Assembly (NCBI GenBank): GCA_963781555.1
Contig: CAWAGB010000006.1
Location: 830,510 to 894,509, forward strand
Direction of reading: 5' to 3'
DNA length: 64,000 nt
From: JAICQM01 sp963781555
GTDB lineage: Bacteria > Chloroflexota > Limnocylindria > QHBO01
A program made the position numbers and the translations under genes. Position 1 is the first letter of the stretch. Each line of letters starts with the position of its first letter. Positions 17,663 to 26,656 of the stretch are shown here, one piece after another. A model generated the notes under the pieces. That model did no database searches and had not been told where the DNA came from. It worked only from the letters and a program-made list of their open reading frames with translations.

Positions 17663-18382
17663 TCAGGGTGCCGGCTGCACCTCGGTGACGCTCAGGTTGG
17701 TGCCACCGTCGCCCATGCAGGGCGGGAGGGGATCGACACCGCCAGCCTGGACTTCGACGGTGACCCAGTCCCTCCAGTCCGCCAGCCGCAGCTCGAGCGT
17801 GACCGGCGCCGCCGGCGCTGCCCCGCACCAGTTGCTCCACGCGGCGCCGACCTGGAAGGTGGTACCTGTCTGGAGGGTCAGCAGCGGCAGGTCGGTTGGT
17901 CCGGCGACACTCTCGACGAGCGTCGCGCCGGTGCCGTCCAGTATCCGTCCCAGGGCCGCGTTGGCAGGGTGGCACGGGGCGGCACCATCGGCGAGGGCGA
18001 TGGTCACCGACGTGCCGCGCGATCCCGCCGCGCCGCCCCATGGCTCCGCGGTGAGCACCACATCCTCCGGCCGGCACGCACCCGGCTCCGCCGCGCTGGC
18101 CGTCACCGATGGCGTGGCTGCCTGCGTCTTGGCGTCGCTCGGCGATGGGGTCGAGACGTCACCACCGACGCCGAACTGGCCGTTCAATCCGCCGCTCACG
18201 AATACCACCGCGAGCACGGCCGCCGCGGCAGCGGCTGCGAACAGGCCACCGCGGAGCACGGAGGGAACCCCGGCAGCCCGAGATGGCGCGCCGGGCTCGG
18301 CAGGGAGAGGGGCGGGGTGGTAGCCCTGCTCGCGCGGGCCGGACTGCGAGCGCAGCTGGCGCTCGAGATCGTCGTGGTTCAT
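17663..18382 (-). CDS. Membrane-anchored protein downstream of a sigma factor (anti-sigma-like)
   Basis: A 239-residue protein: about 45 cytoplasmic residues, one transmembrane helix (AAAAAAAVLAVVFVSGG, residues 50-67), a Ser/Thr linker, then an extracytoplasmic domain with Cys residues (CRPEDVVL, a middle ALADGAAPCHPAN, SNWCGAA and PPCMGDGG) resembling DUF4232. It starts four bases inside the sigma gene, so the two are coupled and it may act as anti-sigma factor or sensor. There is no recognisable HxxxCxxC zinc anti-sigma motif; the role is inferred from context. Confidence 0.7.
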   Translation of the reverse strand: MNHDDLERQLRSQSGPREQGYHPAPLPAEPGAPSRAAGVPSVLRGGLFAAAAAAAVLAVVFVSGGLNGQFGVGGDVSTPSPSDAKTQAATPSVTASAAEPGACRPEDVVLTAEPWGGAAGSRGTSVTIALADGAAPCHPANAALGRILDGTGATLVESVAGPTDLPLLTLQTGTTFQVGAAWSNWCGAAPAAPVTLELRLADWRDWVTVEVQAGGVDPLPPCMGDGGTNLSVTEVQPAP

Positions 18383-18927
18383 GGTCGTGCCTCCTCGCCG
18401 AGCGTGGCGCGCAGGGCGTCGAGGGCTCGGCTGACATGGCTGCGCGCGGAGGGAGCGGCGATCCCCAGGATCGCGCCGATCTCCTCGTACGGCAGGTCGG
18501 ATCGATAGCGCAGGTAGACCGCCAGCCGCTGCCGCTCCGGCAGCCCCTCGACCGCGTCCCAGATCGTGAGCCGCTCGGCGAGGTCAACGCCGGTTCCCCG
18601 CTCGGGACGCGCGCCGAGGCGCGCGGTGAGGAGGCGGACGCGACGTCGCCAGCGATGGCGATCCATCGCCAGGCGGTACAGGGCGCGGAACGCCCACGCA
18701 TCGGGGCGCTCGATGACCGCGCCGTCGCGGAGGGTCGACCAGAGGCGCAGGAGCGTCTCTTGCACCGCGTCGTCGGCCTCGTCGGGCGCCAGGCCCAGGT
18801 GACGAGCCAGTCCCCACAGCTCGCCGCCGCGGTCCGCCTGCAGGCCGGTGACGGTGGCGCGCAGCGTATCGGTCCCGGGGGTGGCGTCAGCCATGTCGAC
18901 CGGGTGATCCAGGGTGGTGGTGATCAT
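18379..18927 (-). CDS. ECF-type RNA polymerase sigma factor (first)
   Basis: About 182 residues. Region 2 is visible (DEADDAVQETLLRLW, then PDAWAFRALYRLAMDRHR) and region 4 (GLPERQRLAVYLRY, then LPYEEIGAILGIAAPSARSH). It should direct RNA polymerase to a small regulon, probably under control of the coupled membrane protein. The start was set at the ATG at 18927 because the sequence before it is Ser/Arg-rich without conservation; an ATG at 18894 is also possible. Confidence 0.85.
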   Translation of the reverse strand: MITTTLDHPVDMADATPGTDTLRATVTGLQADRGGELWGLARHLGLAPDEADDAVQETLLRLWSTLRDGAVIERPDAWAFRALYRLAMDRHRWRRRVRLLTARLGARPERGTGVDLAERLTIWDAVEGLPERQRLAVYLRYRSDLPYEEIGAILGIAAPSARSHVSRALDALRATLGEEARP

Positions 18928-18979
18928 GCCCCTCCGACGCACGGATGTGGCCGAACGTTGAACGGCCGCATCCGATCCG

Positions 18980-20902
18980 TCAGTCGGGCCGATCCCCGGC
19001 GAACTGCTCCGCGGAGAGGCGCGCATACAGGCCTTCGTGGCGGATCAGCTCGGCATGGGTGCCGCGCTCCACGATGCGACCGCGCTCCATGACGAGGATC
19101 AGGTCCGCGCGCAGGATGGTCGAGAGGCGGTGCGCGATGGCGATCGTGGTGCGTCCCTCCATCAGGCCGGCCAGGGCGCGCCTGGATGAGCCGCTCGCTG
19201 ACCGTGTCGAGGGCGGACGTCGCCTCGTCGAGGATCAGCACGCGTGGGTCCTTGAGCAGGACGCGGGCGATCGCGATGCGCTGCTTCTCGCCACCGGAGA
19301 GCTTGTAGCCGCGCTCCCCCACCACGGTGTCGTAGCCGTCCGGGCAGCTCCATGATCCGGCCGTGGATGGCGGCGGCCTGCGCCGCCGTCTCGATCTCCT
19401 CCTGGGTCGCCTCCGGCTTTGCGTACTGCAGGTTGGCGAGCACCGTGTCGTGGAACAGGTAGGTCTCCTGGGTCACCACCCCGATCTCGCGACCCAGCGA
19501 GGCGAGGGTCAGCTGCCGCACGTCGACGCCGTCGATCCTGATGGTGCCCGTGTCCACGTCGTACAGGCGCGGGATCAGGTAGGTGGTGGTGGTCTTGCCA
19601 CTTCCCGACGGCCCGACCAGGGCCACCAGCTGCCCCGGCGCCGCGGTCGAACGAGATGTCGTCGAGGGCGAATGGCTGGATCGTGGTCGGCACGGCGCGA
19701 CCCTCCGCCTCGGCGGCCGCCGCCTCGGGTGCCACCTCGACCTGCGCCGGGGCGACCGGGTAGCGGAACGAGACGTCCTCGAGCCGTACCTCGCCGCGCA
19801 TGGTGGCCGGTTCGAGTGCGACTGCATCGGGCGCGTCCACGATGTCGTGCTCCATCTCGAGGTACTCGAAGATGCGGTCGAAGAGAGCGAGCGCCCCCTG
19901 GATCTCGACCTGCACGTTGAGCAGCTGTCCCAGCGGGAAGAAGAGCCGCGACTGGAGCGTGGTGAAGGCCACGATGGTACCGATGCTGACGTGCGTATCG
20001 CCCCCGATGATCAGCGAGCCGGCGAGCAGGTAGACGAACGCCGGCATGATGCTGAAGAACGTGCCGATGAGGGCGAAGAACCAGCGGCCGATCATCTGGC
20101 CACGGACCTGGAGGTCGCCGAGGCGCTGCGACTCGGCCGCGAAGCGCTCGATGCTCGCCTCCTGCTGGCCGAACGTCTTGGAAAGCAGGATGCCGCAGAC
20201 GGAGAGCGACTCCTCGGTGATGGCGCTCATCTCGGCCATGGAGCGCTGGGTCAGGGTGCTCACCTCGCGGCGCACCTTGCCGACGCGGAAGGTGATGTAG
20301 GCGAAGACCGGCAGCAGGCCCAGGCTCAGCAGGGTGAGCCGCCAGTCGAGGATCAACATCGCGACCACGGTGGTGGCCACGGTCGCGAAGTTGGCGAGCA
20401 GCGAGGAGGCGGTATCGGTCACCACCGACTGGACCCCGCCCACGTCGTTGCTGATGCGGCTCTGGATCTCGCCGGTGCGGGTCTCGGTGAAGAAACGCAG
20501 CGGCATCCACTGCAGATGCCGGTAGAGGGCCAGGCGCAGGTCGTTCATGACCCGCTGCCCGACCACGTTGGAGAGGTACGCCTGCCAGACACCGATGGCG
20601 CTGGTGATGATCGGCAGGACGATCATCAGCCCGGCCTGCAGATACAGCAGGTTCAGGTCCTTCGGGCCGGTCAGATTGTCGATGATCAGCTTGAGCAGGA
20701 TCGGGTTGACGACCCCGATCGTGACGGTCACCAGGATCAGGCCGGCGATGAACCACAGGCGGCCGCGATATGGCGTGAAGAAGCCGGCGATGCGGCGCAG
20801 GGTGCGTCGCTCGCTTCCGGGTCGCCGGGTCAGGTCCGGCTCCGCTCCGCCGAAGGCGCCTCCCCAGCCACCCCGGCCACCGCCGCCACCGCGGCGCGTC
20901 AC
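18980..20902 (-). CDS. ABC exporter, fused permease-ATPase, three frameshifts
   Basis: Joined across frames this is a half-transporter of about 640 residues (MsbA/LmrA type): a Gly-rich N-terminus, six transmembrane helices, and an ATPase with GPSGSGKTT, KLSGGEKQRIAIARVL, LILDEATSALD and AIAHRLSTI. The frame breaks at about 19646, 19343 and 19179, each repaired by removing one base, after which the frame returns to the original. It starts four bases inside the upstream PIG-L gene. Substrate unknown. Three insertions of the same sign in one gene suggest sequence error. Confidence 0.85.
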
Positions 20903-21630
20903 GTGAGCACCACCGAGAGGAACGGCTGCGCCAGTGCGAGGCCGTGCGGCTCACCCGCCAGCCGCGCCCGCTCGCGAACCCGCTCCTCGACGTCGTCCCG
21001 CCCGCCGACCTGACTGGCATGTGCCAGCAGCGCGCGCATGCCCACGTCGAACGTGTCCGTGACGTCGACGTGCAGGTTCGCCTGCTCGACGCCCATCAGC
21101 AGCACCTGGCGCACCTTCCATGGCTCGAGGCCCTCGTCGTTCGCCAGCTCCGGGAAGTTGAGGCGGTCGCGTGCCGCGGGATACACCGCCGCCAACGCCG
21201 CCTCGCCGGTCGCGAGGTGATCCGGATGGCCGATGTACGGGTTGCCGTCGAGGCGCCGCTGCGGGCTCCAGGTGATCACCACGTCGGGCCGGAAGCGGCG
21301 GATCTGGCGGGTGATGTCCCGCCGCACGTCGAGCGTCGGCATCAGGTACCCGTCCGGGTAGCCGAGATGCACGATCTCGGTCACTCCCAGGATGTCCGCC
21401 GCTGCCCGCTGCTCGGCGACGCGCGTGGTTGAGAGCATCTCTGGCGTCACCGCCGGATCCTCGGTCCCCTTGCCGCCATCGGTCGTCACGACGTAGTCGA
21501 CCCGGGCACCGGCGGCTATCAGGTGCGCGATGGTCGCGGCCGCGCCGAATTCGGCGTCATCGGGATGCGCGACCACGACGAGCGTGCGCTCGATACCGTC
21601 GACGAGGACATGCGGTTCCAGGGTGGTCAT
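20899..21630 (-). CDS. PIG-L/LmbE family deacetylase (second)
   Basis: A 243-residue zinc hydrolase with the canonical AHPDDAEFG motif, TDGGKGTEDP, HLGYPDGYL and the HPDHLATGEAAL zinc region. It keeps all metal ligands that the other PIG-L protein partly lacks. It overlaps the ABC exporter start by four bases, so an exported or envelope substrate is a reasonable guess. The ATG at 21630 rather than 21639 is preferred because a TAGCAT box ends seven bases before it and would otherwise fall on the longer start. Confidence 0.87.
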   Translation of the reverse strand: MTTLEPHVLVDGIERTLVVVAHPDDAEFGAAATIAHLIAAGARVDYVVTTDGGKGTEDPAVTPEMLSTTRVAEQRAAADILGVTEIVHLGYPDGYLMPTLDVRRDITRQIRRFRPDVVITWSPQRRLDGNPYIGHPDHLATGEAALAAVYPAARDRLNFPELANDEGLEPWKVRQVLLMGVEQANLHVDVTDTFDVGMRALLAHASQVGGRDDVEERVRERARLAGEPHGLALAQPFLSVVLT

Positions 21631-21637
21631 CCGTTCC

Positions 21638-21643
21638 ATGCTA
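21638..21643 (-). promoter_or_regulatory. -10 box (TAGCAT), leaderless-type, second PIG-L gene
   Basis: TAGCAT on the minus strand ends seven bases before the ATG at 21630. It overlaps the alternative ATG at 21639, which argues against the longer start. Confidence 0.45.
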
Positions 21644-21688
21644 GCGCTGATCGGCGATCCCTGATTGACGCCGCGCCGACGTCGGCCA

Positions 21689-21707
21689 CATACTCACCCA
21701 CAGTATG
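21689..21707 (+). promoter_or_regulatory. Inverted repeat over the csoR-like promoter and start codon (probable operator)
   Basis: CATACT (21689-21694) and AGTATG (21702-21707) are exact inverted repeats around a seven-base centre, CACCCAC. The left arm also looks like a -10 box and the right arm contains the ATG at 21705, so repressor binding would block both promoter and start. Confidence 0.5.
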
Positions 21708-22022
21708 TCGACGAACGAGCCAGCCGAGCACTTTCGGCACGCCTACACCAAGGACAAGGGAGAGCTCCTGACGCGCCTCGCGCGCATCGAGGGCCAGGTG
21801 CGCGGGATCCGGCGCCTGGTCGACGAGGAGGCGTACTGCCTCGACGTGCTGCAGCAGGTGGACGCCATGACCTCGGCCACCGACCAGGTCGCCCTGCTGC
21901 TCGTGGAAGACCACATCAAGGGCTGCCTGGCGCACGCCATCGAGACCGGCGAGGGCGAGGCGTACACCGACGAGGTGATGACCGTGGTGCGCCGCATGGT
22001 GGGGCGCCGCGGCAAGCGCTGA
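21705..22022 (+). CDS. csoR: CsoR/FrmR/RcnR-type metal- or formaldehyde-sensing repressor
   Basis: A 105-residue all-helical repressor of the DUF156 family. It has LLTRLARIEGQVRGI, then EEAYCLDVLQQV with the first Cys ligand, and EDHIKGCLAHAI with the His-xxx-Cys pair, giving the Cys/His/Cys set expected of copper-sensing CsoR. No copper ATPase or chaperone lies within view, so the metal is inferred from residues only. It probably autoregulates through the overlapping inverted repeat. Confidence 0.87.
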   Translation: MSTNEPAEHFRHAYTKDKGELLTRLARIEGQVRGIRRLVDEEAYCLDVLQQVDAMTSATDQVALLLVEDHIKGCLAHAIETGEGEAYTDEVMTVVRRMVGRRGKR

Positions 22023-22031
22023 GCGCGCGAA

Positions 22032-22066
22032 TGGGAGTGCCGCAGGGGGGAACCACGACACTCCCA
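22032..22066. terminator. Hairpin between the converging csoR-like and methylase-like genes
   Basis: TGGGAGTG and CACTCCCA form a perfect eight-base stem around a 19-base loop. It lies between two convergent genes and could serve both strands. There is no T-run. Confidence 0.4.
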
Positions 22067-22126
22067 GCGGAGCGTACACCGATGGTCAAGAGCTCGCCTA
22101 CTCGGCGGGCGAGCCATCCGAGACGC

Positions 22127-24895
22127 TCATTCTCCGAACATCGTGAGCTGCTCGCCGCCACGCTCGATGAGCGGGTCGAGGCCGAGGACCGGCTCCAGCC
22201 ACTCCAGTCGGATGCCGTCGCGTGCGGCAAGCGTGTCGAGGTGCTGCCACTTCAGGACGTGCCAATTCTGGCGCGCCAGCTCCACGCGCAGCCACGGTGA
22301 CCGCTCCAGCTTCCAGCGCAGCAGCTCGGTGCGCTCGGCGGGAATCAGCAGCAGCCGTACCTGATCGTCGGCGGGGTCGATTCTGCGTCCGCGACCCAGC
22401 ACGGGCTCGCCGAGCATCGCCGTCCATTCGACCTCGATCAGGAAGGCGAACTTGCCGCGCACGTACCAGATCGCGTCGAGGTCGGCCAGGGCGTCGGTCG
22501 GGGCGTGGACGATGAGCGGCAGGTAGGCACGCCGCTCCTCGTCGCGGAGCAGCGCGCCGAGCGTCGAGCCCTGCCACGGACGCGCCTGCTGCGCCTTCGA
22601 CAGCCAGGCACGCAACCCCAGCCGATGCCCGACGTCGATGGCGGTCGCCAGCGTCCGCGCATGGTCCGCGATACGCGCCGCGAGGTCTTCCTCGGTCCGC
22701 AGCTGACCCCGTTCGCCGACCCGGGCATACGCCTCCAGGCAGGCGTGCACGAGCTCCTCGTCGGGGGCGTCGAGCCCCGGGAAGAGGCCATAGATGCGCT
22801 CCAGGAACGTCGTCTCGTCGAGGCGCCCCGCGGTCGTCAGGACGTTGAAGGTCGCCCACTCGACACGGTCGGCCAGCGGCGCATCGGCCAGCGAGGGCGT
22901 GCGCAGCCACCACGTCGGATGTGCCTCGTCGCCGAGTCGCACGATGACCGGGTGCTCGTCGCGCCACAGCTCCTCCCGCAGCAGCTGTGCGAGGACCGCG
23001 TGCCCGCTTCCCTCCAGGCGGTCGCCGCTCTCCTCGGCGTCCCGCTCTCCCCCGCGCGGGGTGGCGACGCGACGCAGGAGGCCGCTCCGCTCGAGCTCGA
23101 GAATGATCGCCGCCGTGACACGGGTCAGGCCCGCGGGCTCCCCGCGCTGTCGCAGGAGGGTCACCACCGCGAGCTCCATCGCCTCCGCGAGCTCCGGGTA
23201 GGTGAGCGCCTCACCTGCCGACCCCAGACGCAGCGGGCGCGCGCTCACCGCGTCCCGCAGCCGATCCTCGCCGCTCGGCTTGCGGAAGTGCAGCACCACC
23301 CCATCGCCGCTGCGCTTCGACTCACGGTGGATCAGGTCGACGAGCTCGAGGCCCGCTGCCGCGCCGGCCACGGCCACGGCGAGGAGGCGCTCCGGGTCGT
23401 CTCCGTCCAGCAGCACGTTGAACCAGCCGTCCGGCTTAAGCGCGCCCGCCGCCGACGCGACCGCGCGACGGAGGGCGGTGGGCTCCACCCCGTCGCCATG
23501 GAGCGCGGCGGGGCCGAAGAGCGGCTCGAGGCGCAGCGTGCCGGCCGCCTCGTGGCCCATCAGCCATGCGGTGGCGAGATACTCGAAGCTCAGCTCGTCG
23601 ATGCTGGGCGGAGCGCCGGCCGAGCCGAGCACCATGTCGACCGAGTCCGGTGGCACGTACTGGCCCACGACGGCGGGACGGCAGCGCACCCACAGCACGT
23701 TGGCAGCGCCCACCCCGCCGAGCTCGTCGAGGTCGCTGGCGAAGCGGGCCGGCCGGCGCTCGTGGCCGAGGGCCGCGACCGCGGTGCGCACGTCGTGGAC
23801 CGCGTCGACGAAGAGTCGCCACACGTTGACCTCGCGCTGGTGGCGAGAGGCTGGCTGCCGGACGTGGCCGCCGGCAATGCGCAGCGAGGCGACGCGGCCA
23901 GGATATCCGTTCAGCCGCGAAGCGGGGAGCAGGCACGCCGCGAGCGCCAGTCGGAAGAGGGACGCCAGCGCGTCGTTGCGCAGCTCGGCGTCGATCTTGT
24001 TGGCGATCGCCTGGATGGCGTACAGGTTGCGCGGCGTGTAGAGCCCCAGGAGCTCATCGATCAGCTCCTCGCGGCCGTCCAGCACGGGGAATCGCTCGCG
24101 CAGCAGCTGGACATGCTGTGGGTCGCCCGGGTCGCCCGCCGGGGCAGTGGGGGCGCTGGGGTGGACGGTGGACGCCCAGCGCGGGTCATTGGCAGGCGCG
24201 CGCAGCGGCGGTTCGGCCGCGAGGGGCGGTGGCGGTGGCGGCCCGCCCGCCTCCCCGAGGGGCGCGTCCGCATCGGTCAGTCCGACTGGCGCGGGCGGGA
24301 GATCGTCGTCGACATCGCCCTCGGAGCTCGCGTCGGCGTCGGCCGGCGCGCGGTCGATGCCCAGCTTGGCCAGGTCGAGCTCGTCGACCGGGGCGGAGCG
24401 GTCGGCAGGCCCGCCGACAGAAACGTCGCAGGCCTCGCAGCGGTACACCTTGCGGGCCGGCGCATCGGACCCACGCGGCCAGATGAACTGGTCGGCGACC
24501 ACGGCGCGCCGGCAGGCGGGACACCGGGTCGCGTAGAGCTCCTCAAGGTGCTGTGAGAGCGGCACGTCCACCCGCCGCGACGCGGCCAGCTGGCCCAGGG
24601 CGGCGTCGATCGCCGAGGCGTCCGGTGCCTGGAGCAGCGCGCGCGCCGCGAGCTGCGCGAAGGGGCTTGGATCAGCCGAGATGGAGCGCATGCCCTGCGC
24701 GATGGCCCGTCGTGCCGTCCAGCCTGTGCCGGCCCACGGATCGAGGATCGTGTCCCCGCTGTGGGCGAAGGCGCGCAGCTCGGCGTCGAGGAGGTTGGCC
24801 GCGGGCGACGGGAAATAGCGCTCGAGCAGGGCCAGCCCGGGGACGCGACGGGGAAGGACGACGTGATCGAGCCGCTTTGGTGCGTCCCCGCTCAT
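22127..24895 (-). CDS. Large protein with degenerate DNA methylase and possible nuclease domain
   Basis: A 922-residue cytoplasmic protein. Residues ~15-110 resemble large N4/N6 DNA methylases: RYFPSPAANLLDAELRAF and the AdoMet motif ILDPWAGTGWTARRAI. A CPAC...CEAC zinc pair follows, then a low-complexity Pro/Asp linker (about residues 165-250). Where the catalytic D/N-P-P-Y/F motif should be, the sequence reads SVDMVLGSAGAPPSIDELSF, so the active site appears lost. The last 250 residues include LADLDAIWYV...FLIEVEWTAM, compatible with a PD-(D/E)xK-like nuclease fold. It starts seven bases after a TPR gene. Nucleic-acid binding is likely; modification activity is doubtful. Function unknown. 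Confidence 0.7.
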   Translation of the reverse strand: MSGDAPKRLDHVVLPRRVPGLALLERYFPSPAANLLDAELRAFAHSGDTILDPWAGTGWTARRAIAQGMRSISADPSPFAQLAARALLQAPDASAIDAALGQLAASRRVDVPLSQHLEELYATRCPACRRAVVADQFIWPRGSDAPARKVYRCEACDVSVGGPADRSAPVDELDLAKLGIDRAPADADASSEGDVDDDLPPAPVGLTDADAPLGEAGGPPPPPPLAAEPPLRAPANDPRWASTVHPSAPTAPAGDPGDPQHVQLLRERFPVLDGREELIDELLGLYTPRNLYAIQAIANKIDAELRNDALASLFRLALAACLLPASRLNGYPGRVASLRIAGGHVRQPASRHQREVNVWRLFVDAVHDVRTAVAALGHERRPARFASDLDELGGVGAANVLWVRCRPAVVGQYVPPDSVDMVLGSAGAPPSIDELSFEYLATAWLMGHEAAGTLRLEPLFGPAALHGDGVEPTALRRAVASAAGALKPDGWFNVLLDGDDPERLLAVAVAGAAAGLELVDLIHRESKRSGDGVVLHFRKPSGEDRLRDAVSARPLRLGSAGEALTYPELAEAMELAVVTLLRQRGEPAGLTRVTAAIILELERSGLLRRVATPRGGERDAEESGDRLEGSGHAVLAQLLREELWRDEHPVIVRLGDEAHPTWWLRTPSLADAPLADRVEWATFNVLTTAGRLDETTFLERIYGLFPGLDAPDEELVHACLEAYARVGERGQLRTEEDLAARIADHARTLATAIDVGHRLGLRAWLSKAQQARPWQGSTLGALLRDEERRAYLPLIVHAPTDALADLDAIWYVRGKFAFLIEVEWTAMLGEPVLGRGRRIDPADDQVRLLLIPAERTELLRWKLERSPWLRVELARQNWHVLKWQHLDTLAARDGIRLEWLEPVLGLDPLIERGGEQLTMFGE

Positions 24896-24902
24896 CTCCG
24901 CT

Positions 24903-25760
24903 CTACGATTCCTCGAGCAGCTCTTCCTCCAGCTCGGGCTCGGCGCTGTATTCGGGAAGGCTGGTGTCGAGCTCCTCGACCTCCTCCGAATCCTCGTCGG
25001 GCTCCTCGCTCTCCTCGTCGTCATCGTACCGGAGCGCGGACCCCTTCATGTAGGGTCGAACGTCACCAGCCCGGGCAGCCGCGCTCCCTGGGAACGACAC
25101 CTTCCCGAAATTCGCCGGGTGGGCGAAGACCTCGCGGATGTGAATGCGCACCTCGTCCTCGTGGAGGACGGTTATGGCGGCCTCGTAGCGGTTTCCGGTC
25201 TTCATCAGCTTCAGCAGCCGCGAGCCGACCCGCGGCTCCACGATCCCGACCTCCAGGTCGCCCGAACGTCCCATCAGCTGCTCGCCGTCCACCACGAGCT
25301 CGATGGCGTCGCCGGGCGAGAAGGGCGCCAGCTTGCTCGGAGGCGCGAGGCTCACCAGGCGCGCGTGGCCGGTCTTGCCCATCTCCTCGATGAAGTGCGC
25401 CGCGGTCGCCTTCTCCGGGCGGCCGTTCGTCGCGCGTGCAGGCTTGCGCTTGCCGTCGCCGGCCGCGACCAGGACGCGCAGACGGTCCACGTTCCGCTCG
25501 GCGATCCTGTTGGTGGCGTCACGCGCGAGCGCGTGCTCGTAGGCCTCGAGCGCCTCCGAGTGGCGGCCGAGCTCGGCGAGCGCCTTTCCCAGGCGGTTGT
25601 AGGCGTCCGTGTCGGGTCCGAGCTCCAGGAGCTGCTGGTTGGCCTGGGCGGCGCCATCCCAGTTGCCGGACGTCGCGTGGCCGATCGCCAGCTCCGTCAG
25701 CTGGCGGCGTTGGCGGTTGATGGTATCCGTGTCCCCGAGCGTCATCGTTGCGTCAAGCAT
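24903..25760 (-). CDS. TPR protein with acidic tail
   Basis: A 285-residue protein. Residues ~20-105 hold two or three tetratricopeptide repeats (GNWDGAAQANQQLLELGPDT; NRLGKALAELGRHSEALEAY). A basic linker follows, then a beta-rich domain (FSPGDAIELVVDGEQLMGRS to FAHPANFGKVSFPG), and the last ~45 residues are almost all Asp/Glu/Ser. The tail could mimic nucleic acid or bind basic partners. It is co-transcribed with the methylase-like gene (seven-base gap), so the two may act together. The ATG at 25760 follows a GCGGAG sequence; an ATG at 25745 is also possible. Confidence 0.75.
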   Translation of the reverse strand: MLDATMTLGDTDTINRQRRQLTELAIGHATSGNWDGAAQANQQLLELGPDTDAYNRLGKALAELGRHSEALEAYEHALARDATNRIAERNVDRLRVLVAAGDGKRKPARATNGRPEKATAAHFIEEMGKTGHARLVSLAPPSKLAPFSPGDAIELVVDGEQLMGRSGDLEVGIVEPRVGSRLLKLMKTGNRYEAAITVLHEDEVRIHIREVFAHPANFGKVSFPGSAAARAGDVRPYMKGSALRYDDDEESEEPDEDSEEVEELDTSLPEYSAEPELEEELLEES

Positions 25761-25830
25761 CTCCGCTTCGTGGGTCCCTTGGTGGTCGTAATGGAAGGCC
25801 CTTCGCGGCCGGGGGGCCGGAGGGCGCCTT

Positions 25831-25859
25831 GTTGTAGCACCGAGGGTGGGGGGTGTCAA
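25831..25859 (-). promoter_or_regulatory. Sigma-70 promoter for the TPR-methylase-like operon
   Basis: On the minus strand TTGACA (25859-25854) and TACAAC (25836-25831) are 17 bases apart, a near-consensus promoter. It would give a leader of about 65 nt. Confidence 0.65.
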
Positions 25860-25879
25860 CGCGACCCCATCCCGCCTCC

Positions 25880-26656
25880 TCAGGTGGCGTCCAGAAGCAC
25901 CGCAACCACGATCCCGAGGATGGCCAATGACCCGAACTCGACGAGCACGGAGCGTCCGCTGGCGCCCTCCTCGAGCGCCTCCGCAGCGCCGCTCCAGGCA
26001 TGGAACGCGAGTGCGCCGAGCGCCGGTGCCACGACGCCGGGCAGGTCCAGCAGCACGACCACCACGCCGACCTGGGCGACGGCGAGCGTGTGCAGCAGCC
26101 CCTGACCGATCCCCGCCACGCCGGTGCGGCCGCGGGCCTCGGCGGCACGCACCGCGAGGATAAGGACGATCGGCAGGGTCAAAGCGATGGGCGGCGGCCA
26201 GCCACCACGTCCGGCGAACACCACGATGCCGGACGCGGAGGCAAAGAGGATCGAGACGAGGGCCAGGTCGAGCAGCGTACGCGCAGGGATTCCGCGCGAC
26301 GCGCGCAGCTCCAGCCACAGGATCGACCAGATGAGGATGGCGGCAAACGGGGCGAAGAGGAGGACCACGCCGCCTGGCAGGATGCGTCCGAACAGCGACA
26401 GCGCGACGGCACCCAGGGTCGGCACCGCGTACCGCGCATAGCCGATGCCCGGCTGCGCGGGCCCGAGCAGGCGCACCGTTCCGAGCCCGCCGAGGAGCAG
26501 CTGGCCCCCGATGGCGAACGCCATCCACAGCGGTGGCGCGAGCCACGCGACTGTCGCCAGCGCAGCGAGCAGGATGGCGAGCACGAGGACGCCGGGCCGG
26601 TCGATGCGCCGCAGCACCGCCGCGCCGCGGCGGTCGCCGAGCACGCGGTTGATCAC
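25880..26656 (-). CDS. Polytopic membrane protein of unknown function
   Basis: A 258-residue protein with about eight hydrophobic helices and few charged residues. The start was set at the GTG at 26656 because it overlaps the PolX stop as GTGA, the common coupling here; a longer ATG start at 26719 would overlap PolX by 67 bases and adds an unlikely Arg/Gly/His stretch. No transporter or enzyme motif is recognised. Confidence 0.65.
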   Translation of the reverse strand: MINRVLGDRRGAAVLRRIDRPGVLVLAILLAALATVAWLAPPLWMAFAIGGQLLLGGLGTVRLLGPAQPGIGYARYAVPTLGAVALSLFGRILPGGVVLLFAPFAAILIWSILWLELRASRGIPARTLLDLALVSILFASASGIVVFAGRGGWPPPIALTLPIVLILAVRAAEARGRTGVAGIGQGLLHTLAVAQVGVVVVLLDLPGVVAPALGALAFHAWSGAAEALEEGASGRSVLVEFGSLAILGIVVAVLLDAT

